Positions 26,717 to 35,473 of a stretch of 37,300 bases of DNA are shown one piece after another. The notes under the pieces were generated by a model. It was not told the DNA's origin, made no database searches, and worked only from the letters and a program-made list of their open reading frames with translations. Where the stretch lies: positions 1 through 37,300 of the forward strand of contig JAEWSP010000027.1 of assembly GCA_023459795.1 (NCBI GenBank), in the 5' to 3' direction. Source of the DNA: Bacillota bacterium (GTDB lineage Bacteria > Bacillota_I > Bacilli_A > RFN20 > CAG-288). A program made the position numbers and the translations under genes. Positions within the stretch are counted from its first letter, which is position 1. Every line of letters starts with the position of its first letter.

Positions 26717-26740
26717 CGTGGAAAATAGGAGGCGGCAAGA

Positions 26741-27670
26741 ATGAATATAAAGGAAAATGCCTTGGAGGCAATAGGAAACACTCCTCTCATAAAGCTTTCC
26801 AGAATCCGGAAGGAACTTGGCTTATACGGAAACATCTATGCCAAACTGGAAAGAGCGAATCCGACCGGTTCCATCAAGGACCGGGTCGCCAAGGAAATGA
26901 TCCTTTCCGCTTTGGAGAAGAAGAGGATCGATAGGGATACCCTGATCATCGAACCGACCAGCGGGAATACCGGCATCGGTCTTGCCAGCGTCACGGCTTC
27001 TTTAGGCATGAAGCTTGTCATCTTCATGCCGGAGAACTGCTCCAAAGAGAGAGTGATGATGATGAAGGCTTTCGGAGCCAGAGTCATGCTTACTCCGGCA
27101 AAGGAAGGAATGCAGGGGGCTGTGAAGGAAGCGAAGAAACTGTCTGCTGCTAACCCCGGTTCCTTTATTCCGGACCAGTTCGGAAACCCGGATAATTCCT
27201 TTGCCCATTACAGGACGACCGGACCGGAGATATTCGATGCGCTTGACGGCAGGATCGATTTCTTCGTCGCTTCTTTCGGAACGGGCGGTACCCTTACTGG
27301 TACAAGCCGCTATCTCAAAGAGAAGAATCCGGATATCCTTTGCTACGGACTCGAGCCTGCTTCTTCTCCCTTGCTTACTAAAGGAAAGACCGGGCCCCAT
27401 AAGATCCAGGGGATAGGAGCTAACTTCAAACCGGATGTCCTGGAACTCAAATACGTAGATAAGGTACTCGATATCACGGATGAAGACAGTTATGAATACA
27501 CACGGAAGCTTGCGAGGCTGGAAGGCCTTTTCTGCGGGATATCTTCCGGATGCAACTTGTTCGGAGCATGTACAATTGCTGGAAAGAAAGAAAACGAAGG
27601 CAAGAATATCGTAACCGTCTTGCCGGATGACGGAGAGAGGTACCTTTCTGTGGAGGGACTATATGATTGA
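26741..27670 (+). CDS. cysK: Cysteine synthase (O-acetylserine sulfhydrylase)
   Basis: The product is 309 residues of the PLP fold II family. It converts O-acetylserine and sulfide to cysteine. The PLP lysine lies in NPTGSIKDRVA, the substrate loop is EPTSGNTGIGLA, and the phosphate-binding glycine loop is FGTGGTLTGTSRYL. Length is normal. The stop codon overlaps the start region of cysE by eight bases, so the two steps of cysteine synthesis are translationally coupled, and CysK and CysE are well known to form a complex. Confidence 0.95.
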   Translation: MNIKENALEAIGNTPLIKLSRIRKELGLYGNIYAKLERANPTGSIKDRVAKEMILSALEKKRIDRDTLIIEPTSGNTGIGLASVTASLGMKLVIFMPENCSKERVMMMKAFGARVMLTPAKEGMQGAVKEAKKLSAANPGSFIPDQFGNPDNSFAHYRTTGPEIFDALDGRIDFFVASFGTGGTLTGTSRYLKEKNPDILCYGLEPASSPLLTKGKTGPHKIQGIGANFKPDVLELKYVDKVLDITDEDSYEYTRKLARLEGLFCGISSGCNLFGACTIAGKKENEGKNIVTVLPDDGERYLSVEGLYD

Positions 27671-28481
27671 CCTGAAAAGCATCGGGCAGAAGCTTCTGGA
27701 AGAGAAGACGGATATAAAGACCATAGACTACAATCTCTCCCTTCTTTCGGACCTGGTCAAGGAAACCAAGGAAGCATTGACCTTGGACTATGCAAGAGAA
27801 GGCTTTTCCATAGAGGAAATGGATCTTCTTCTGGAAAACCTGGATCAGAACCTGACTGAGTTCCTGGCCTTTCTTCCGGAAAAAGAAAGACAGGAGAAAA
27901 GGGAATTCTATCTGGAGAGCCTTCCTAGCACCAAAGAGCTTCTTTCCGGAACGGTGGATGCAATCCTTTCGGGGGATCCGGCCAGCGATTCCAGGAGGGA
28001 AATCATTCTGACCTACCCGGGATACTGGGCAATCCTTAGCTACAGGATTGCAAACCTGTTCTACAAGATGGAGCTTTTCCTCCCTGCCCGAATCATCAGC
28101 GAGGAAGCACATCGGGAAACCGGAATCGATATCAATCCGGGCGCCGCTATCGGGAAGAACTTCTTCATCGACCACGGCACAGGCATTGTCATCGGTGAGA
28201 CTGCCGTTATCGGAAACGACGTAAAGATCTACCAGGGAGTAACCCTCGGAGCATTGTTCCTAAGCCGGGGAAGGACTTTGAAGGGATTGAAAAGACATCC
28301 TACCGTAAAGGACCATGTCACCATCTACTCCAATGCCTCCATCTTCGGAGGAGACACCGTGATCGGGGAGAACACGACGATCGGTGCCAACGTCTATCTG
28401 ACTTCTTCCGTCGAACCGGATTCCATCGTCTACCTCGGAAAAGAAGGAATCCGGACTATCCAGAAGGTGAAGAATCCGTAA
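27663..28481 (+). CDS. cysE: Serine O-acetyltransferase
   Basis: The product is 272 residues. It transfers acetyl from acetyl-CoA to serine, giving the substrate for CysK. An N-terminal helical region (1-140) precedes the left-handed beta-helix, with hexapeptide repeats in ISEEAHRETGIDINPGAAIG, FIDHGTGIVIGETAVIGNDV, IYQGVTLGAL and GENTTIGANVYL. The frame opens earlier at 27627; I choose ATG 27663 because GGAGG lies just before it. The long N-terminus is typical of the EpsC/SerA-type Firmicutes and clostridial form. A terminator follows. Confidence 0.93.
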   Translation: MIDLKSIGQKLLEEKTDIKTIDYNLSLLSDLVKETKEALTLDYAREGFSIEEMDLLLENLDQNLTEFLAFLPEKERQEKREFYLESLPSTKELLSGTVDAILSGDPASDSRREIILTYPGYWAILSYRIANLFYKMELFLPARIISEEAHRETGIDINPGAAIGKNFFIDHGTGIVIGETAVIGNDVKIYQGVTLGALFLSRGRTLKGLKRHPTVKDHVTIYSNASIFGGDTVIGENTTIGANVYLTSSVEPDSIVYLGKEGIRTIQKVKNP

Positions 28482-28490
28482 AAGCAAAAC

Positions 28491-28521
28491 AAAAAGGCAG
28501 ACTTCGCGGTCTGTCTTTTCC
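28491..28521. terminator. Terminator between cysE and the VOC gene
   Basis: GGCAGAC and GTCTGTC pair (one G-T pair) around TTCGCG. A-run on the left and T-run on the right allow it to act for both convergent genes. Confidence 0.75.
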
Positions 28522-28534
28522 GTTTGTATTCCTG

Positions 28535-28942
28535 TTATCTAGCAAACGGCTTGTCGAAGGAACCGATCTCGATCAGGTTTCCTTCCGGATCGGCGATATA
28601 GCAGGTCCTCTGTCCCCACGGCTCGGTAGTCGGAGGAAGGACAACCTTTGCGCCTTTGCCTGACGCTTCTTTGCAGCTAGCATCCACCTCTTCGAAGGTA
28701 TCAACGTATAAAGCAAGTTCGGAATGCCCGTTGAGGCCGGAAACGTAGTCGTACTTATGGTTTGTCATCTTCTCGAAATCGGACCGGCGGTAAAGCATGA
28801 AGAAGGTACCATCCTTTATAAGATAGATATTAGAGGCGTCTTCCTCTTCCTTGATTTCAAAGCCAAGCACATCCCGGTAGAACCTTACCATCGTCGGCAT
28901 GTCCTTTACGAAGATGCCAAAGCCGTCCAGCCGGGATTTCAT
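28535..28942 (-). CDS. VOC/glyoxalase-like protein
   Basis: The product is 135 residues of the vicinal-oxygen-chelate superfamily, with the paired beta-alpha-beta-beta-beta pattern: FGIFVKDMPTMVRFYRDVLGFE at the start, then LNGHSELALYVDTFEEVD and YIADPEGNLIEIGSF. Metal-ligand candidates are His in GHSE and Glu in LIEI. The substrate is unknown. It begins just after the DUF3795 gene's stop codon and is probably cotranscribed with it. Confidence 0.82.
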   Translation of the reverse strand: MKSRLDGFGIFVKDMPTMVRFYRDVLGFEIKEEEDASNIYLIKDGTFFMLYRRSDFEKMTNHKYDYVSGLNGHSELALYVDTFEEVDASCKEASGKGAKVVLPPTTEPWGQRTCYIADPEGNLIEIGSFDKPFAR

Positions 28943-28943
28943 C

Positions 28944-29303
28944 TTACTTCTTCTGTTCCTTTCTTTTCTTTCTTTTTTCCAGGTTCCATCTGGCCTGCAT
29001 GTTGCTACCGGTAATCATCGCCAGTTTGCTGCATCCAAGATAAAGACTGCAATCCGCGCAGGATTGAACCTTTTTGCTTATGGCGCATTTCCGGATCTGA
29101 CAGATGTTTTCACAGAAGGGCGTCTTGCAGCCAAGTCCTTTGCAGCCAAGGCAGTGAATCATGTCCGGAGTGATCTCCACGCCGTTCAGCTGGCTCCATT
29201 TCTTGGCGATAAGCTTCTTCATTTCTTCGTCTTTGGAAAGGGTAGCGTTATAGGCTTCGCATTTGGCGCAGTCCAGTCCGCAAAAGGCTGTTATATCTTC
29301 CAT
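28944..29303 (-). CDS. DUF3795 domain protein
   Basis: The product is 119 residues. The cysteine pattern CGLDCAKCEAYNA, CLGCKGLGCKTPFC and CADCSLYLGC is that of DUF3795, a small, probably zinc- or cluster-binding protein common in anaerobes. The function is unknown. AGAGGAAAA precedes the ATG. It is followed directly by the VOC gene. Confidence 0.82.
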   Translation of the reverse strand: MEDITAFCGLDCAKCEAYNATLSKDEEMKKLIAKKWSQLNGVEITPDMIHCLGCKGLGCKTPFCENICQIRKCAISKKVQSCADCSLYLGCSKLAMITGSNMQARWNLEKRKKRKEQKK

Positions 29304-29402
29304 GAAATTTTCCTCTTTTTGCTTCTTTTTTATATATTGTAATATAAAACCCTCCCTTTTTGCTAGAGGAGACGGGGAACCCTGTTCCGGAAAAGAGCAA
29401 AC

Positions 29403-29978
29403 TTACTTCCCTGCGTCCGGAATATGGAACGGGCATCTATCCTTGATGCACTGGGCATTCCTGGGAGATAATTCGCAGACGATCATATTGCTCTCCATAT
29501 GGGTGCCGTATTTCCGGTTTGCAAACTGTACGCCGATAGAAAGGGAGAGGAAAGCATTCCTCTTGCAGCACCTCGGTCCGCCGATTTCGCTCATCCTGCG
29601 GATTACCGAAGAAGTGTATTCCATGTTGTCCTTGTAGAACCCGTCATCGGAAAGGGGACCGGTCTTATGAAGAATGGAAAGAGCGGCCCCGACAGAAGCG
29701 GAAGAACCGCAGACACCCCAATATCCGCACATGGCACCGGGCATTTTCCTGGCACGGTCCTTGAGCTTTTCCAAGGCCTCTTCTATATCCACCTCTCCCC
29801 CGGCGTTCTTGTATGCCATCAGAAAGGAGGCACCATCCAGGAAGTGATGCTCCGGGCCATGGATGCTGACAAAACCCTTATTCATGACTGCCTTTGCAAT
29901 CGTAACAGGATTCCTGGATTCCTGTTTCAGGACTTCTTCTTCGATAAGGCGGTATTTTTCTTCCATCGTGTAATCCAT
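29403..29978 (-). CDS. DUF5714 domain protein
   Basis: The product is 191 residues. The segments FVSIHGPEHHFLDGASFL, CGYWGVCGSSASVGAALSIL, GPRCCKRNAFLSL and CIKDRCPFH match DUF5714, a Cys/His-rich domain often found with or fused to methyltransferases in anaerobes. The start is at ATG 29978, with AAGGAGATT immediately upstream; an earlier ATG (30002) lacks a site. The following interval 29304-29402 contains no gene and only a weak AT-rich promoter region for DUF3795. Confidence 0.78.
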   Translation of the reverse strand: MDYTMEEKYRLIEEEVLKQESRNPVTIAKAVMNKGFVSIHGPEHHFLDGASFLMAYKNAGGEVDIEEALEKLKDRARKMPGAMCGYWGVCGSSASVGAALSILHKTGPLSDDGFYKDNMEYTSSVIRRMSEIGGPRCCKRNAFLSLSIGVQFANRKYGTHMESNMIVCELSPRNAQCIKDRCPFHIPDAGK

Positions 29979-30047
29979 TATTAAAATCTCCTTATACTTC
30001 ATTAATATTATATTTTAGCAACCCCTAATATTAAAGAAGAGTTTTTT

Positions 30048-30815
30048 CTAATTTTCGGAGCTGTATTTATCATACCGGCACTGCTCAACGACCTTCTTGC
30101 CTAAGATAGTAATCGCCTTCTTCGGGCAGGTAGAGACACAGCGGTAGCACATCGTGCAACGGTTCTTCCTTCTTGCCTTTCCGTCTACTATCTCCAGATT
30201 CTTCATGGGACAGTTTCTTGCGCAAAGCCCGCAGCCGATGCAGGAAGAGTTTATCTTGACCTTATCGGAATAATGGGTAGTCTTGCTGTAGAACCAGAGC
30301 CGCTGACCAAAGAGCCCCTTCAGGTGGGCGATAAAACCCAGTCCTTCCCGAGGGTATCTGCCTTCCTGGATATTCTTGGCGATGCCTTCTATCCTTCTGT
30401 CTGCTTTCTTTACGATTTCCTGGTTCTGGGAAAGGGACTTCTTCAGGGCTTTGCTGTCTGCAACGCTGTCCGGCATACGGATCTAAACACCCCCTAGGAT
30501 TACGGCACCTAGCTTCTTCAGGATTCTAGCAAGGCACCCTGTTCCGTCTCCGCTGAAAGCACCCATTGTGTTGATCAGGAAGACTTTCTTGTTCTTCCAA
30601 AGAACAGAATTGTTCCAAACGAAGTCTCTTACATATAAAGGAGCATTGGAAAACTGGGTAGGATAAGAGATATAGACCGTATCTTCCTTGCTTATTTCTT
30701 CTACTGCTTTTTTATCTTCCATCGGGAGAGAAGAAGCCTTCTCGTCCAGTAGCGATAGCAAAAAGGTAAGGCAGTGCTTGCTGTTCCCTGTTCCGCTGAA
30801 ATAGATTCCAACCAT
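30048..30815 (-). CDS. EFR1-family ferredoxin-flavodoxin with in-frame TAG
   Basis: Read through, this is 255 codons, the usual length of EFR1-family ferrodoxins. The N-terminal flavodoxin-like half carries the FMN-phosphate motif SGTGNSK and the YISYPTQFSNAPLYVRDFV segment. The C-terminal half has two [4Fe-4S] motifs, CIGCGLCARNCP and CTMCYRCVSTCP. Codon 111 is TAG (30483-30485), exactly between LGAVILGGV and IRMPDS, a junction that is continuous in the family (GG-x-x-x-MPDS). The cofactor-binding halves are thus on opposite sides of the stop. GGAGGAAG precedes the first ATG. The ATG just after the stop lacks a proper ribosome binding site. Confidence 0.82.
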
Positions 30816-30939
30816 GTGCTTCTTCCTCCGAATACGGTTTATTCTATCTCACTTAGGTGAAAGTAGGAAGAGAGCAGGAACAGCAGAAAAGGCGTATCTG
30901 AGTGTAAAACACTGGAATCCGGTTGCAGAAGGATTGTCT

Positions 30940-32718
30940 TTATTTTGCCTCGATAGTAACCAAGGAATCCGCATTGGGAAGCTCCTTGAGCCCGAAGGAG
31001 AAATAATATGTTTTCAAGTTCGTTACAATTTTCCCTGGCTTATAAGGACAATCCAAACAGGCATATTGTGTTACTTCGTCTCCTAAACTGGAAAGAGAAT
31101 AATCCACTTCTCCCTCCAATGCTTTAGTAAGGACACTGTTCGTTCCGTTGAAGAAGTTGATTACATTATCCGTATTTGTCACGAAAAGGCCATCCTTGAT
31201 GTACTGGCCAGAGAATTCTTTCCGCTTGGTTCCATCCCGGTTGATCCAGAAGTTCTTATTTCCATTTTTTACGGCAGCAGTCCCGGTTTCATTGAACCCT
31301 GTTGTGAATGCATCGAACTCGAAGCCTGTCAGGAGTTTTCCGTCGAGATCCGCAATTCCGTATTTTTCGTTGCGATTTACGATGAGGCAGGAACCATTCC
31401 TGTCCAAAGACGGACTGAAACCAGAGAGGTTTGCTACTATGGATAGGTTCTTGTCATAGAGAATGCCATTCTTAGAGTCGAAGTAACGATTATCATTTGC
31501 CTTTAATAGATAGAGAAAGCCATAATCCGTAGCATCAAATAGGCGGTTCAGGTTTTCATCGATGACAAACCATTTTTCTTCTTTGCCAAGCGTGAGATCC
31601 TCTTCGATCATTCTGCAGATTATGAGTCCCTTTCTATCTACTCCGTCGGCTTTCTGAAAGGGGGTTGCAACAGAGATAAGGAACGGGACGGATATATCTT
31701 CCTCTTTCCCGGTCAGCATATTAATTCTCCTCGTCATAAGGGATTTCTTTTTGCTATCGAAATCAAGGTAATCGTAATCTTCGCTATCATCAGATAGGAT
31801 ATGGGTCTGCTGGTAATAGAAAAACTGCCCGACAAAGAAGACAGTAGCGTTGCTTGGAATTACAATGTCGGATTTCTTGTTTCCTGTAGATGTAGCAACG
31901 ACTTGGAAATGATTGTTTTTCAATAACCTAAGGGAGGTATCAGGTAATCCAAAACGGGAAAGGTCCACATTATTGTTGTCTAGCTTATCTCCTTTATTGG
32001 AGTGATCTGTATAGGGAAGACTTCCGGAGACTAGAGATAGGTCATTTTGATAGATTACGGAGCAAACATTTTCTTCGTAATTTAGCGAAAGAGAGATCCT
32101 TAGTCCGAGTTGTGTCGTTGAGTACTCGCTGCTTAAGAGATTGGAGGCTTGGGAAAAGATGTAATCTATTTTGTTATCCGTAGAAGAAAACTCCTAAGAA
32201 TCGGCAAGCGTATATCTATACCTGGAGGCATCCTGTTTCCCATGAATCAGGACATTTCCAAATCCGTCGATCAAGTAAGCTTCTTCATAGTCTTGGCTAG
32301 AAAGAGAATTGTTGGTTAACTTCACCCCTAGGGTAAATCCAATATAGGCATTGGAGATAACGGAATAGTTTGCTACCGTCAGGTTATGGTTTACCTTCAT
32401 CAGGTTCTTTCCGTAGGTTGAAGAGTAGAAATAGTAATTGTTGTTGTCGTCTTTGGTTTCTAGAAGCCCCAGTTTCCAGTACTGATCATCAACGACCGTT
32501 CCTATATTATCCCCTTCGGATAGGCAGGAACAAAGCTCCGGTTTGCTCTTCGCAATACTCTCAATGATTTGGGATTCTGTTGCCGAAACAGTCACGTAAT
32601 CGCTGTCGCTCATCTTGTTGAAGTACCCGGCATTGTATCTACTACTGCCTCTGCAGCTTCCTAGGGATGAAAGAACAAGTAAAGACAAGAAACAAGCACA
32701 CGTCTTATTGTGTAACAT
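30940..32718 (-). CDS. WG-repeat-like lipoprotein with in-frame TAG
   Basis: Read through, this is 592 codons. I place the start at ATG 32718 (GAGG upstream), giving the lipoprotein signal LHNKTCACFLSLLVLSSLGSC; an earlier ATG (32751) lacks a site. Codon 175 is TAG (32194-32196), after RYRYTLADS. The frame continues EFSSTDNKIDYIFSQASN with similar polar composition. The C-terminal half has WG-like repeats (YGIADLDGKLLTGF, NKNFWINRDGTKRKEF). The second half has no start with a ribosome binding site near the stop and would lack a signal peptide. Ligand and role are unknown. The interval 32752-32954 upstream holds a possible promoter near an ATACG-CA-CGTAT inverted repeat (32767-32778). Confidence 0.7.
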
Positions 32719-32889
32719 AAAAAGACCTCTTTTCCATTTGGCGTAAGACAAACTCCAAAGCCCAAAATACGCACGTATAAATCATAGGTCCCCAGACAGC
32801 AAAAAAGGACTTGCTTACCTATTCATTAGCGCTTCTTTGATTCACTTCCGGCTTTCGTCAGCAAGGCAAGAGCCTCCCCGGAACCAAAA

Positions 32890-32925
32890 CGGCTGTACAG
32901 GAACTGCCCTGTACAGCCGCTTTTT
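32890..32925. terminator. Hairpin after the chimeric surface-protein gene
   Basis: CGGCTGTACAG (32890-32900) pairs perfectly with CTGTACAGCCG (32909-32919). It lies downstream of the minus-strand chimeric gene, whose transcript would read it ending in TTTT; the plus-strand T-run is longer. Confidence 0.65.
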
Positions 32926-32954
32926 CCAAAAGGAGTCTTATCTAGGCAAGCTTA

Positions 32955-34868
32955 TTATGAGATTACTGGTGTGACATGCTCTGCATCATTGTTAAAGAGG
33001 ATTAGATCCTTGCTAGGAGCGTTGATGTTTTCGATGGTAGTAGTAGAGGTGTTTCCAGTCAGCGTGATAGCATTCGTGATGCTGGCATTTGCAGGGGTTT
33101 CGGTGTCTTGGTAGTTACCTACGATACCGGCTGCAAAGGTGATTCCGGATAGTGTGGCAGCATAGTTTTCGTTTTGGACCAATAACGCATTGTTGTATAT
33201 TGTTCCGACGATTCCTCCGCCATCGTTTCCGCCGCTTACCGATCCTTTGTTGACGTTCTTCCTGACTTCGATAGGGGCACTGACTTTGTAGGATGCCGTC
33301 TCGGTGGAACCATGGTACCGGATCCAGCCGATAACACCTCCAACGCCATACTGTCCGTCGGCATTGACTACATTGCCTTCATTGGTGTTGCTTTCCACGA
33401 TTCCATAGGACTTCTGTTCTCCGACGATACCGCCTGTACTGGTACCGATGGTTCCTTTGACATCTGCATAATTATGGTTACCAGACACGTTTCCAGTACT
33501 GAGTCCGACAATTCCGCCGGCCGGATGGCCACCGATGATCTTTCCGTAGTTTTCATTGTCTTTCACATACATTTCCTGGCCTTCTTCTGTGTAATAGGCA
33601 GCTCCGATGATTCCGCCGACATTTGTTCCGGAACTAGTGATATCGACATGATTCGTGCAATGGTCAACAGTTCCGTATGCCTTGATCATTCCAACACAGG
33701 AACCAATGGTTTTGGTTCCTCCAATAATCGTTCCGCTATTGACAGCGATATAGGATACCGTTCCGTTGTTGATTACCTCGCCGACTGCACAGCCGGATTT
33801 GTTGACTCCCGAGAGATTAACATTCTCGAACTTGATGTTTTTGACTACTCCTCCGTCGAGAACTCCAATCGAGCCTTGGAAGTAATCTGTAGAAGAGAGT
33901 GCAAGGTGGTTGATTGTCTTATCGTTGCCGTTGAACGTACCCTTGAAAGGGGATGTTTCCGTTCCGATAGGAGTCCAAGTATAGTTTGCTAAATCAACAT
34001 CATTTTCTAGATTGACGGTCCAGCCTTCGTAGCTGAAGCCGTTGGCGAAATAATTGTTGAAGGAGATCATTCCGAAGACATCATAGATATCAAATGTCTT
34101 ATTTGTGGAATCAACGATGTAGGTACTATATCCGGCATTGCCGGTATCGCCCTTGTCTCCTTTGGCGCCGGTTTCTCCGGTTGAACCTTTAATGCTTCCG
34201 GTCTTTGCCCAGGCACCATCCGTCTTCTTGTAGATATCTCCGGTTGCTACATCGAGATAGGTATCTCCGTTGCTTCCAAGAGCTTCTGCAGGAATGCCGG
34301 ATCCGGAAAGGACAGATGCACCGTCTTCGCCGGCATCTCCCTTAGCGCCTGTCTCGCCGGTAGTACCCTTGATGCTTCCGGTCTTTGCCCAGGCACCACC
34401 GGTTAGGACAAGCCTCTGGACTCCGAACAAGCTCCTTATCTTATCGAGTGCGCTTTTTACGTCATCGGCAATTATGTAGGCAATCTTCCGGCTCTTAAGG
34501 TAAGACAGGTATCTTCCGTCTACCTCGGAAGAGACGACCTCCACCAGCTGCATCTTTCTTCCTCCGTATTCATAGGTGCTGTCCGTATAGAAACATTTGC
34601 CCATGCGGTCAAAGATGAAATTGTAGTATTCCGACTTAAGGATATAGTCTTCTTTCCTCTCTTCTTGGAAGCCTTCCAGGTTTTCTTTCCCGTGGGCTTT
34701 ATACAAGCAGGTCGTTACTCTTCCGGAAGCCATTGCTGTTCCTATCTGGAAGATCTTCTCGTCATAGTATTTCCCGGAGCCATCGCATCCGGTTTCTTCC
34801 ATGTATCTTCCATCGATTTTCCCATCGATGGATGTGTACATATGGCAGGTCACAAAAGGCTTATTCAT
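32955..34868 (-). CDS. RibD-like reductase N-terminus joined to collagen-like/GLUG surface protein (chimera)
   Basis: One open frame of 637 residues with two unrelated parts. Residues 1-158 are a RibD-C/dihydrofolate-reductase-like domain (FVTCHMYTSIDGKIDGRYM, YYDEKIFQIGTAMASGR, RLVLTGG) that stops before its final strands. Residues 160-250 are collagen-like Gly-x-y repeats with two copies of GAWAKTGSIKG. Residues 260-637 are GLUG-like beta-repeats (GGIVGLSTGNVSGNHNYADV). The surface part lacks the signal peptide such proteins need, and the reductase lacks its C-terminus. The joint falls at about 34390-34397, at the edge of a 27-bp sequence that recurs identically 180 bases away. It is either a repeat-mediated recombination or an assembly misjoin. 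The start overlaps the flavodoxin gene by eight bases. Confidence 0.8.
   Translation of the reverse strand: MNKPFVTCHMYTSIDGKIDGRYMEETGCDGSGKYYDEKIFQIGTAMASGRVTTCLYKAHGKENLEGFQEERKEDYILKSEYYNFIFDRMGKCFYTDSTYEYGGRKMQLVEVVSSEVDGRYLSYLKSRKIAYIIADDVKSALDKIRSLFGVQRLVLTGGAWAKTGSIKGTTGETGAKGDAGEDGASVLSGSGIPAEALGSNGDTYLDVATGDIYKKTDGAWAKTGSIKGSTGETGAKGDKGDTGNAGYSTYIVDSTNKTFDIYDVFGMISFNNYFANGFSYEGWTVNLENDVDLANYTWTPIGTETSPFKGTFNGNDKTINHLALSSTDYFQGSIGVLDGGVVKNIKFENVNLSGVNKSGCAVGEVINNGTVSYIAVNSGTIIGGTKTIGSCVGMIKAYGTVDHCTNHVDITSSGTNVGGIIGAAYYTEEGQEMYVKDNENYGKIIGGHPAGGIVGLSTGNVSGNHNYADVKGTIGTSTGGIVGEQKSYGIVESNTNEGNVVNADGQYGVGGVIGWIRYHGSTETASYKVSAPIEVRKNVNKGSVSGGNDGGGIVGTIYNNALLVQNENYAATLSGITFAAGIVGNYQDTETPANASITNAITLTGNTSTTTIENINAPSKDLILFNNDAEHVTPVIS
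34191..34397. repeat. Direct repeat of about 27 bp in the chimeric gene
   Basis: ATGCTTCCGGTCTTTGCCCA and the following GGCACCA occur at about 34191-34217 and again at 34371-34397 (plus-strand reading), encoding GAWAKTGSI twice. The right-hand copy ends precisely where the RibD-like sequence begins. Confidence 0.7.
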
Positions 34869-35367
34869 TTACGATCCATCCCTTAACTTTCTGCTCCGAT
34901 TTGTCTTCATGAACCAAGGAGCCTTTGATGGCAAGTCCAGGCATTACTGTTCCCCCGAGGCATTTTTCCTTCAAGACAGCAATGCAGTTTCCGAGTCCGG
35001 ACCCTTCATGAGTGGAGAAGGGCTTGATGCCTTTGCCGCGGAAATCCAGCCTATCCAGTTCACTGTATATCTCATAAGGGTATTCTCCCCAATAGATTGG
35101 CCCTCCGATATAGAGGACATCATAGTCATTGATATCCAGAAGATATCTTCCCAACTCCGGTCTTGCATTGTGCTTCTGGTAATCCAGAGCTTTATCGCAG
35201 CAGGCCTTATAATCCTCCGGATACGGGTTGGCGGGAACACATTGGAATACATCGGCGCCGGTATACTTCTTTATATACTCGGCAATCACTTCCGTATTCC
35301 CTTTGCTGATCTTCCCGACGCCATAGTTTTCATCTTTCCTAGAAAAATAAATAATTAGGGATTTCAA
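34861..35367 (-). CDS. Flavodoxin
   Basis: The product is 168 residues. The flavodoxin fold is shown by SLIIYFSR with an FMN-phosphate loop extended as KISKGNTEVIAEYI, then VLYIGGPIYWGEYP and FSTHEGSGLGN. It should carry electrons as FMN. The start is TTG 35367: AAGGAG is six bases upstream and there is no ATG nearby. The TAA stop overlaps the start of the RibD-like chimera. It is divergent from a TetR gene, with two TetR-type operators in the shared promoter region. Confidence 0.88.
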   Translation of the reverse strand: MKSLIIYFSRKDENYGVGKISKGNTEVIAEYIKKYTGADVFQCVPANPYPEDYKACCDKALDYQKHNARPELGRYLLDINDYDVLYIGGPIYWGEYPYEIYSELDRLDFRGKGIKPFSTHEGSGLGNCIAVLKEKCLGGTVMPGLAIKGSLVHEDKSEQKVKGWIVNE

Positions 35368-35386
35368 GTTTATCTCCTTTCCTTAA

Positions 35387-35401
35387 TTGACACTGTGTCA
35401 A
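35387..35401. promoter_or_regulatory. TetR-type operator 1
   Basis: TTGACACTGTGTCAA is a perfect 15-bp palindrome (7-1-7) 20 bases upstream of the flavodoxin start. An identical copy lies 38 bases further right. It overlaps the likely flavodoxin promoter or leader. Confidence 0.85.
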
Positions 35402-35424
35402 TATAAAATGATTATAAGATTAAA

Positions 35425-35439
35425 TTGACACTGTGTCAA
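35425..35439. promoter_or_regulatory. TetR-type operator 2
   Basis: A second perfect copy of TTGACACTGTGTCAA, centred 38 bp from the first and 35 bases before the TetR start codon. Two sites in a divergent promoter region imply joint repression of the flavodoxin operon and autoregulation. Confidence 0.85.
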
Positions 35440-35473
35440 CTTTGATTTAGAATGATTCCGAGGTGAATTTGGT

